Assembly (NCBI GenBank): GCA_027021085.1 | Contig: JALUVB010000211.1 | Location: forward strand, 1 to 7,533 | Length of the DNA stretch: 7,533 nt | Source: a bacterium | GTDB lineage: Bacteria > CAIJMQ01 > JAADFP01 | Reading direction: 5' to 3' | In this document: positions 1 to 6,187 of the stretch, in pieces | How the letters are laid out: the number at the start of each line of letters is the position of its first letter | Numbering within the stretch: position 1 is the stretch's first letter | The notes under the pieces: generated by a model | The model's input: only the letters and a program-made list of their open reading frames with translations | Told to the model about the DNA's origin: nothing | Databases searched by the model: none | Made by a program: the position numbers and the translations under genes

Positions 1-10
1 CTGGTATGAT

Positions 11-17
11 AAAGGAG
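11..17 (+). promoter_or_regulatory. Ribosome binding site deciding a GTG start
   Basis: AAAGGAG lies 6 bases before the in-frame GTG at 24. It also lies inside the reading frame that would begin at the ATG at position 6. It therefore argues that translation of the large exported protein starts at 24. This shortens the protein by 6 residues and puts the basic and hydrophobic parts of the signal peptide in their usual places. Confidence 0.7.
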
Positions 18-23
18 AAAGAT

Positions 24-3000
24 GTGAAGATAAAAGGTAAAGAACTGTCCTTGTTCAGTGGTTTTATAGCAGTGGGATTCGCCTTTTTTTGTTTTTTCCC
101 CGTTTCCTCTTTTGCCGACCGGTACCGTGTCCCGTTGATGAAAAAACCGCCCCGGATAGACGGTTATGTCCAGGAAAGCGAATGGAAAGATGCCGTTGGT
201 TTTGATGGTTTCTCTTTTAATGGGAAATTGGAAGAACGGAAGGTAAGAGCCTACATCGGGGCTACGGAAAAGCATTTATATATTGCCATTGTCTCGGAGC
301 TCCCTCCGGAAGGTAATTTGCTGACAAAGAATACCAATACCCCCGGTAAACTCGTATACGATGACTCCGTGGAGATCTGGATTGACCCTTACCCGGGAGA
401 AGATAAAGGGATTACCTACCAGATGCTGGCAAATTCAAAAGGGGCGGTTTTTTATTTAACCCATCCCCGGGGAAAAATAAAAAAAGAAGATTATTACGGA
501 TGGAAGGGTAATTATAGAATTGACAATGGGTTTCACAATGGGTTCTGGCATTTTGAAGCAGAGATACCCATAGCAAACCTGGTGAGGGGAAGAAAATCAA
601 CCGCGGGCAAATGGGGGATAAACCTGACCCGTGATTTCAAACAGCCCTGGGCTTTTACTTCCCTGGGTAATGGCGCTTTTAACCCTGATAACGACATTGT
701 CTTTACTTTTTCTAAAGATGGTCTGGCCACAAAATACGAGAATGTAAAGGACCCGACGAGCAGGAATATAGATGGAATATTATCTCTTTACAATCCTGCT
801 GCAAAAGAAATCAGGGTAAAAGCAAAGCTTTTTCTACAGAGAAGTGCCATGCCGGAAATCGTAGCAGAAGAAGTATTTTCTGTTTCACCCGGAGAGACAG
901 AAACACTGGCGATAAAAGTAAAAGACGAAAATTCGGAAAAATTTAAACTTCTGGCAGAGGTAAAGTCTCCAGATGGGAAGAAAATTTATTATCAACGTTC
1001 CTATCACTGGGGATTACCCAGGAAAAGGCGCTGGACGAGCGAGAAAATTGCCATTCTTCCGGTTGATTTCCAGTTTGCTTACTACCCGTATCTGAACAAG
1101 ATGAAGGTTCTTGCAGATATTTCCGGGCTGAATAAAAAGGCTAAGTTAAAGAAGCTTTTATTTACCGTAAAGGAAACGAAAAGCAAAAAGGTTATCCGGA
1201 GATTCGCCCTGGATTTTTCCGAGTTTCAGAACAATAAATGTGAAAAGGTATTTGACCTTCCTCCTCTTTCCGGGAATTACAAGATTGTTCTTAAGGCGGA
1301 AGGGGAAGGGGTTCCAGAAGGAGAAGTAGTAAAATCTTTCCGGAGAACTGTATATGAATGGGAGCATAATAACCTGGGGAAAAGCAGAAAGGTCTATCCT
1401 CCGTTTGAACCGATAAAGGTAGAAGGAAGGAGCTTGTTTACAGTTTTAAAAGAATACCGGATGAATAACTTTGGACTTCTGGACCGGGTCAAGACAGAAG
1501 ACCAGCAGAGATTGGCCACAAAAGAATTGTTAAAAAGACCCATGAGCTATAGGGCAACTATAGCCGGAGAGGAGATGGAGCCGGAAGTCAAAGAGTTAAG
1601 GTTCCTGAGGAAAGCCGGGGATCGGGTTTCAGCCGAATCCAAGTTTTCTTTTGGACCCTTCAAGGTTAATTCCAAATCAACCCTTGACTACGACGGCACT
1701 TTAAGGATAGATCTGGAGCTTTTGCCGACTGCGGGGAAAAGGGTTGATTCTTTCATACTTGAAATACCCCTGAGAAGTAAAATTGCTACGATGTTTGAGG
1801 CCATGGCGGATGGAATAAGGTATCCCATCCTTACCGGTTACCTCCCAAAAGGAGAAGGCCTTATCTGGACTTCCCGGGAAATCGTTCCTGTGGGGTTTCC
1901 TCCCAACTTCTGCACTTATATATTCATCGGGAATCCCCGCAGGGGCCTGAGCTGGTTTGCAGAAAATGACCGGGGATGGTCCTGGGACAGGAAGAAACCG
2001 AACCTGGAATTAATTAGAAAAGGGGAGACCCTTACTTTAAGAGTGAACCTGATAAACAAGCCCATAATTATTAAAGAGCCCCGGAAGATAACCTTCGGAA
2101 TTCTTGCTGCCCCGGTTAAACCCCGGCTTAAAGGGTGGAGATACAAGTGGTTCAAGGATAAGTATTCAATCCTCGGGACGGATATAAACTGGTTTGGCCT
2201 GAGTAGTGCCAGCGCTGTCTATCCGGCCGGGAAAGATATGTACTTGTGGAAAATGCTTGCCGAAGGGAATAAGAGAAGGCTTTCCCGGGAAGAAATAGAG
2301 GAGGTGATTAAACGGGGGGAGAAATATTTTGCCCCTTATGGAGAAAAATATTTGGAAAAATTTATAAGGCATGTCCGGTATAACCTACGGGCACGCTATG
2401 GAACGACCATGGTATTTTATTACAACCGCGCTTCTAATGCCAGTGCTCCGGAATTCCAGACCTTTATGGATGAATGGAGTTTGAACAACTATAATCCTTA
2501 CCGGGGGAAAGATAGCATAAGAGAAATTAAAATCGTTCCCACGGACTCCTATATTGATTTTGCTCTCTACTGGTACGGTAAATCCTTTGATATTGCCAAC
2601 AATAAAGGAGTCTACTGGGATAATTATTTTTTTAAGGCCAGCTACAACACCATGATGACCTCGGCTTACAAAAGGAAAGATGGTTCAATCATGCCTTCCA
2701 CGGGTTTATGGGGTTTACGGGAACTGGTCAAGAGGACCTTCCAATACATGAACGAAAGGAAAATGCTTCCCATTACTATGGAGCATATGACCTCCACCCA
2801 GATACTCCCCCTTGAGTCCTTTGCTACGGTACAGTATGACTGGGAATGGAAGTATTCTCAAGGCGATGTGCAGGACAGGTTCCCGAGAAGCTATCTATTA
2901 CTGGTAAGTACCGGTGACCTGGCCGGGACCTGGCCGGTCCTTTTAGAAGACCACGGAAAACTTGCCCAGGACCCCTGGACACAAAAGACCTATCTTGGGG

Positions 3001-3404
3001 TGACCATAGTGCATGAACTGCTGGGCCCTATCGCAACCTGGAAACCTGAGCTTGGGAAATTATGGAAGACATTCAGAGAGCCAATCCTGGAAATATCCCA
3101 GAAGCCCGGGGTGGAAGTTTATCGCTACTGGGACGATAGAGAACAGCCTATTTTTGCTTCCAGCCCGGATCTCCCGGGTATAATTTATGTACTTAAAGGG
3201 GAGGAAGCCCTCTTTGCCATAACCAGCTACGCGGAGCAGGACGAAATAGCAAAGGTAACCATTATTCCGGAGATGCTCGGGTTTGAAAAAGGTTACAAAG
3301 TAATCGATGTGGAGACGGGAAAAGAATTAAAAGTAATTGGTAACAAAATTAAGTTTTTATTAAAAAAGCATGACTTAAAAGAATTCAGGTTAATTCCCGG
3401 GTAA
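24..3404 (+). CDS. Secreted CBM9-like / GH123-like (DUF6067-type) putative glycoside hydrolase
   Basis: Probable exported enzyme or binding protein acting on a complex glycan; the substrate is unknown. I prefer the GTG at 24 because AAAGGAG (11-17) sits 6 bases upstream. The ATG at 6 (1132 aa) has no room for a visible ribosome site. From the GTG the protein has 1126 residues. Residues 1-31 form a signal peptide: basic start, hydrophobic stretch about 10-25, and S-F-A before Asp32. Residues about 43-230 look like a CBM9/DOMON-type domain, with RIDG then W54, YDDSVEIWIDP near 112-122, and KWGINLTRD near 196-204. Residues about 244-690 are beta-rich modules. FGILAAPVKPR (691-701) opens a region resembling DUF6067/GH123-like TIM barrels, with GVYWDNYFF (862-870), MEH (919-921) and YDWEW (938-942). 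The last 95 residues look like a beta-sandwich cap. I could not identify the catalytic Asp-Glu pair known from characterised GH123 enzymes, so hydrolase activity is inferred. The LamG gene follows after 14 bases, probably in the same operon. Confidence 0.85.
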   Translation: MKIKGKELSLFSGFIAVGFAFFCFFPVSSFADRYRVPLMKKPPRIDGYVQESEWKDAVGFDGFSFNGKLEERKVRAYIGATEKHLYIAIVSELPPEGNLLTKNTNTPGKLVYDDSVEIWIDPYPGEDKGITYQMLANSKGAVFYLTHPRGKIKKEDYYGWKGNYRIDNGFHNGFWHFEAEIPIANLVRGRKSTAGKWGINLTRDFKQPWAFTSLGNGAFNPDNDIVFTFSKDGLATKYENVKDPTSRNIDGILSLYNPAAKEIRVKAKLFLQRSAMPEIVAEEVFSVSPGETETLAIKVKDENSEKFKLLAEVKSPDGKKIYYQRSYHWGLPRKRRWTSEKIAILPVDFQFAYYPYLNKMKVLADISGLNKKAKLKKLLFTVKETKSKKVIRRFALDFSEFQNNKCEKVFDLPPLSGNYKIVLKAEGEGVPEGEVVKSFRRTVYEWEHNNLGKSRKVYPPFEPIKVEGRSLFTVLKEYRMNNFGLLDRVKTEDQQRLATKELLKRPMSYRATIAGEEMEPEVKELRFLRKAGDRVSAESKFSFGPFKVNSKSTLDYDGTLRIDLELLPTAGKRVDSFILEIPLRSKIATMFEAMADGIRYPILTGYLPKGEGLIWTSREIVPVGFPPNFCTYIFIGNPRRGLSWFAENDRGWSWDRKKPNLELIRKGETLTLRVNLINKPIIIKEPRKITFGILAAPVKPRLKGWRYKWFKDKYSILGTDINWFGLSSASAVYPAGKDMYLWKMLAEGNKRRLSREEIEEVIKRGEKYFAPYGEKYLEKFIRHVRYNLRARYGTTMVFYYNRASNASAPEFQTFMDEWSLNNYNPYRGKDSIREIKIVPTDSYIDFALYWYGKSFDIANNKGVYWDNYFFKASYNTMMTSAYKRKDGSIMPSTGLWGLRELVKRTFQYMNERKMLPITMEHMTSTQILPLESFATVQYDWEWKYSQGDVQDRFPRSYLLLVSTGDLAGTWPVLLEDHGKLAQDPWTQKTYLGVTIVHELLGPIATWKPELGKLWKTFREPILEISQKPGVEVYRYWDDREQPIFASSPDLPGIIYVLKGEEALFAITSYAEQDEIAKVTIIPEMLGFEKGYKVIDVETGKELKVIGNKIKFLLKKHDLKEFRLIPG

Positions 3405-3406
3405 AC

Positions 3407-3414
3407 AAGGAGGG
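3407..3414 (+). promoter_or_regulatory. Ribosome binding site for the LamG protein gene
   Basis: AAGGAGGG begins 3 bases after the upstream stop codon. The next two in-frame codons are GTG (3416) and ATG (3419). The GGAGG core is 5 bases from the ATG but only 2 from the GTG, so ATG is the better start. Confidence 0.75.
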
Positions 3415-3418
3415 CGTG

Positions 3419-4228
3419 ATGTTAAAAAGCAGAATTATCTTTATTCTTGGGGTAGTATTTTTGTTTTATCTTGTCGTTGTGCAAACTGGTTACAGCGAGG
3501 AAAAAGCTGCAATTCCCATACCGGCTTCTTTGCAAGACAGTGTTATTTACTACAACAGTTTTGAAGCTTCCAATGGGAAGGCGGAAATAAATAAAATTGC
3601 TGCAAAAGAGCAGTTAAATATTTCCCACCTTACAGAGAGGGGAATTGTCGGGAAGGGTTATTTATCCGCTGCAGGCTGGAAAGACGGTGTTATCGTTATT
3701 TCAAAAGATTTATCTCCCTATAAGGCCCGCTCCATTTCCGTGTGGTGGGCATTGGATAAAGATTTTGAGGCCGGTAGAGTTTCTCAAGTTTTTGCCCTGC
3801 GGGGGAAGGGGAAAGGTTATATTTCTGCCTTTTTCAGGGGCGGGGGAGAGGACGGGTGGTGTGCTCTCAAAAAACCGGCCGGAATCTTCCAGGTTTACAA
3901 TTTCCCGGGGATAAAAAATATAAATGGCATTTACAACAGGGATATCGTACAATTACTAAGCCTGAAAGCAAAAGTCTGGCATAATACCATAGTTACCTTT
4001 TCCGCAGGTCAGGATATTGTTCTCTACCAGGACGGCAATAAAGTAGCAGAATACGTTTTGCAAGGCAGGCCACTGCGGGAAAATGATGGAATAAATAAAA
4101 TTGATATCGGCTTTGGTGGTAATTATCCTATGTTTCTGGATGAGATTGCCATTTATAACCGGGTTCTCTCCCCGGAAGAAATAGAAGAGTATGTAAACAT
4201 GGTGAGAGGATTGAGTTATACTAACTAA
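3419..4228 (+). CDS. Secreted single-domain LamG / concanavalin A-like protein
   Basis: Small exported protein that probably binds carbohydrate; no enzymatic motif is visible. It has 269 residues from the ATG at 3419. Residues 1-26 form a signal peptide: Lys3 and Arg5, a long hydrophobic stretch about 6-21, then G-Y-S before Glu27. The rest is one LamG-like (laminin-G/concanavalin-A-like jelly-roll) domain. It starts at VIYYNSFE, has the strand SISVWWAL near the middle and VLYQDGNKVAEY late. It ends with the family signature FLDEIAIYNRVLSPEEIEEY, in which an Asp-Glu pair on a strand precedes the 'raLs-eEI' helix. The gap to the upstream exported protein is 14 bases, so the two are probably co-transcribed and may act on the same glycan. 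LamG domains usually sit on larger enzymes, so a stand-alone copy could be an accessory binding subunit, a surface protein, or a remote relative of concanavalin-A-fold hydrolases. The fold assignment is good; the ligand is unknown. Confidence 0.85.
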   Translation: MLKSRIIFILGVVFLFYLVVVQTGYSEEKAAIPIPASLQDSVIYYNSFEASNGKAEINKIAAKEQLNISHLTERGIVGKGYLSAAGWKDGVIVISKDLSPYKARSISVWWALDKDFEAGRVSQVFALRGKGKGYISAFFRGGGEDGWCALKKPAGIFQVYNFPGIKNINGIYNRDIVQLLSLKAKVWHNTIVTFSAGQDIVLYQDGNKVAEYVLQGRPLRENDGINKIDIGFGGNYPMFLDEIAIYNRVLSPEEIEEYVNMVRGLSYTN

Positions 4229-4239
4229 TTGTCTGGTGA

Positions 4240-4273
4240 ACCAGGACACGATTCCTGGTCATATCTATTTTTT
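4240..4273 (+). terminator. Hairpin plus T-run, possible weak or attenuating terminator
   Basis: ACCAGGA (4240-4246) pairs perfectly with TCCTGGT (4253-4259) around a 6-base loop. With one bulged A, two further pairs are possible (TG at 4237-4238 with CA at 4260-4261). A run of six T residues (4268-4273) follows, but 8 bases after the stem, further than in a standard intrinsic terminator. The stem is short and only moderately GC-rich. The element separates the two exported-protein genes from the three cytoplasmic-protein genes. It could reduce read-through, or protect or process the mRNA. I see no convincing promoter downstream of it. Confidence 0.4.
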
Positions 4274-4305
4274 AATAAAATTACCACAAGATACAGGAGG
4301 GAAAA

Positions 4306-5307
4306 GTGGGAAAAACAGCAAGAGTTGTGTCCCCTCGGGTTAAGTGGGGGATAGTTGGGACCGGGACGATGGGATGCACAGCCATTAAAGCTTTAAAGGA
4401 AGCGGCAAGTGCTGAGGTGGTAGCCATAACGGATGTTAATGCCGAAGCTCGCAGGAAAGCTCAGGAAACATTTGAGATTGAGCACTCTTTCGACAACCTG
4501 GAGCTTCTGCTGGAGAAGGCGGATGTGGATGCGATTTATATTGCCACTCCTCCCTATCTCCATTGCCAGCAGGCAGTGCAGGCGGCAGAGGCGGGAAAGC
4601 ATGTATTTTGTGAGAAGCCAATGGCTATGAGTGAGGAAGAATGCCAGCGTATGATAGAAGCCTGCAAGCGGAACGGGGTAAAGTTGATGGTTGGGTTCAA
4701 GGCACGCTTCAATTCTTATCACCAGCACTTGCGGAAAATGATTGTGAAGGGCGAGCTGGGAGAGCTGGTATTTTTGCGGGCGGAAAGAATTGTTCTTATT
4801 GATTGTAAGTGGGGCTGGCACGAAGACCCGCGTATCTCCGGCGGAGGAGTATTGGCAGACCTGGGAACGCATGCCATTGACCTGCTCCGCTATTTAGCGG
4901 GAAGTGAGGTTACATCAGTCAGGGGAATCACCTCCCGGGTTACTGATTATCACTCGCCCGAAATTGAAGAGACGGGTTCTATCCTGCTACGGTTTGCCAA
5001 TAATGCACAGGGAATTATTAATATAAGTATTGCCTCTCCGATAGACCGGGCAGATGTGTGGGCCTGTGGCACCCGGGGAGAGGTTATTTGCAGGAATACC
5101 CTGGGTGGGGCAGGAAATGGGTCAATGGAAGTAATCATCCGGGGGAAACGCCGGCAGGTGACCCTGCCGGCAAACAATGAATACCAGTGCGAAGTAGAGC
5201 ATTTCAGCCAGTGCATACTGCATAATCGCCAGCCGTTAATCAGCGGAGAGGATGGCCTGGAGTGCACCCGCATATTAACCAGAGTTTACCAGGAGGAATC
5301 CAGATGA
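4306..5307 (+). CDS. Gfo/Idh/MocA-family NAD(P)-dependent oxidoreductase
   Basis: Cytoplasmic oxidoreductase that probably oxidises a hydroxyl of a sugar, inositol or glycoside using NAD(P); the precise substrate cannot be read from sequence. It has 333 residues, the usual size for the family. The start is GTG at 4306, with AGGAGGG ending 4 bases upstream. The N-terminal Rossmann domain (about 12-125) shows GIVGTGTMG (15-23), Asp43 at the end of the second strand (which often favours NAD over NADP), the strand AIYIATPPYLH (76-86) and the EKP motif (103-105) with the conserved Lys104. The C-terminal alpha/beta domain carries GGGVLADLGTHAIDLLRYL (179 onward), in which Asp185 and His189 match the conserved D-x-G-x-H catalytic motif. 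The stop overlaps the start of the next gene by ATGA, so the two are translationally coupled. This pairing with an isomerase-like TIM barrel recalls keto-sugar chemistry or inositol-type catabolism. Confidence 0.93.
   Translation: MGKTARVVSPRVKWGIVGTGTMGCTAIKALKEAASAEVVAITDVNAEARRKAQETFEIEHSFDNLELLLEKADVDAIYIATPPYLHCQQAVQAAEAGKHVFCEKPMAMSEEECQRMIEACKRNGVKLMVGFKARFNSYHQHLRKMIVKGELGELVFLRAERIVLIDCKWGWHEDPRISGGGVLADLGTHAIDLLRYLAGSEVTSVRGITSRVTDYHSPEIEETGSILLRFANNAQGIINISIASPIDRADVWACGTRGEVICRNTLGGAGNGSMEVIIRGKRRQVTLPANNEYQCEVEHFSQCILHNRQPLISGEDGLECTRILTRVYQEESR
5291..5296 (+). promoter_or_regulatory. Ribosome binding site for the isomerase-like gene, inside the oxidoreductase gene
   Basis: AGGAGG lies within the last codons of the oxidoreductase gene, 7 bases before the ATG at 5304. 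It fixes that ATG as the start in place of an in-frame GTG at 5262, which would add 14 unlike residues ahead of the family's usual short N-terminal strand. Confidence 0.8.
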
Positions 5308-6137
5308 AAATAGGAATTATGGCCGGAGAGTTTGTGGGTAAGCCCCTGTCGATGATATTTGCCAGGGCTAAGGAGTACGGGGCAGAGGCGGTGGAATTAG
5401 TCTTGCAGGATAATCTTCCCTTAAGCCAGGTCCCGGAGGTTAAAAGTTTATCAAAGCAGTTTGATATTGAGGTCTGTGCCATTAATAACCGTGCCTCGGT
5501 ATTGATGGCAGATGAGGAAACAAAACTCCAGGAAGCCAGGGAGATTTTTACTGAGAGTATAACCATGGCGGTTGAGCTTGCTGCTCCCATAATCGTTACC
5601 TATACTTATAGCGATATTATGGAGGGTGCTGAGGAGCAGGATATACTGGATAAGTATGCTTCCCGCCTGGAGCCGTTTATAAAGCGATGTGAGAAAGAAG
5701 GGATAACTTTAGCCATAGAAAACGAGCCTTGCGGCCTGACCCAGACTGCCCGGGGAGTGAGGCGGCTGGTGGAATATATTGGCAGCCCCCGGGTGCGGAT
5801 AAATTACGACCCGGACAATTTCTATAACGGGGGTGAAGAAGGGTTCCCTTACAGTTACGAGATGCTGAAAGATTTTATCGTTTATGTTCATGCCAAGGAT
5901 TCCACCAAGTACATAGAGAATTTGCATTCCCCCGAGGAACAAATTATCCATCGTTACATAGATGCGCTCTGCGTGCCCATTGGCCAGGGGGCGATTAACT
6001 GGGAAGGGTTGATGCGGAGGTTAAAAGCTGATGGATACGATGGAAGCATAGTCATTGAACCTCATACCAGGCCGGAGAAAATGGACCATACTTTTATGGC
6101 TGGTGTGCAATATATTAAAGCAAAACTGGCAGAATAA
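5304..6137 (+). CDS. Xylose-isomerase-like TIM-barrel sugar isomerase/epimerase family protein
   Basis: Probable cytoplasmic metal-dependent isomerase, epimerase, dehydratase or lyase of the AP-endonuclease-2/xylose-isomerase-like superfamily. From the ATG at 5304 it has 277 residues, normal for the family. It starts directly with strand 1 (MKIGIMAGEF). Putative metal ligands lie in the usual order: Glu139 in AIENE, Asp169 or Asp171 in NYDPDN, His196 in YVHAKD, and Glu252 in IVIEPH. The segment PIGQGAINWEGLMRRLKADG (225-244) is the common late motif of this family (G-x-G-x-[IV]-[ND]-[WF]). The start overlaps the stop of the Gfo/Idh/MocA gene, and the GH35 gene begins 50 bases downstream. Members of this family act as sugar epimerases, inosose dehydratases or isomerases, hydroxypyruvate isomerases, and partners in keto-glycoside cleavage. 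Sequence alone does not decide among these. The oxidoreductase partner favours a keto-sugar or keto-glycoside substrate. Confidence 0.92.
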   Translation: MKIGIMAGEFVGKPLSMIFARAKEYGAEAVELVLQDNLPLSQVPEVKSLSKQFDIEVCAINNRASVLMADEETKLQEAREIFTESITMAVELAAPIIVTYTYSDIMEGAEEQDILDKYASRLEPFIKRCEKEGITLAIENEPCGLTQTARGVRRLVEYIGSPRVRINYDPDNFYNGGEEGFPYSYEMLKDFIVYVHAKDSTKYIENLHSPEEQIIHRYIDALCVPIGQGAINWEGLMRRLKADGYDGSIVIEPHTRPEKMDHTFMAGVQYIKAKLAE

Positions 6138-6187
6138 AGGCATGAGAGAGAAAATAAACGCAAAAGTGAAGAGGAGGAAAAAGTAAG

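Noticed and set aside
4252-4281. Possible promoter (TTCCTG, 18 bases, TAAAAT) before the oxidoreductase gene
   Set aside because: The -35 match is poor and overlaps the hairpin arm, and the -10 is in an AT-rich stretch where such matches arise by chance.
4393-4872. A 159-residue open frame on the - strand
   Set aside because: It lies wholly inside the well-supported Gfo/Idh/MocA gene, has no recognisable domain and no convincing ribosome site. It is a shadow frame.
5262-5303. Upstream GTG extension of the isomerase-like gene by 14 residues
   Set aside because: The ribosome site at 5291-5296 is 7 bases from the ATG at 5304, and the family normally begins right at the first beta strand.
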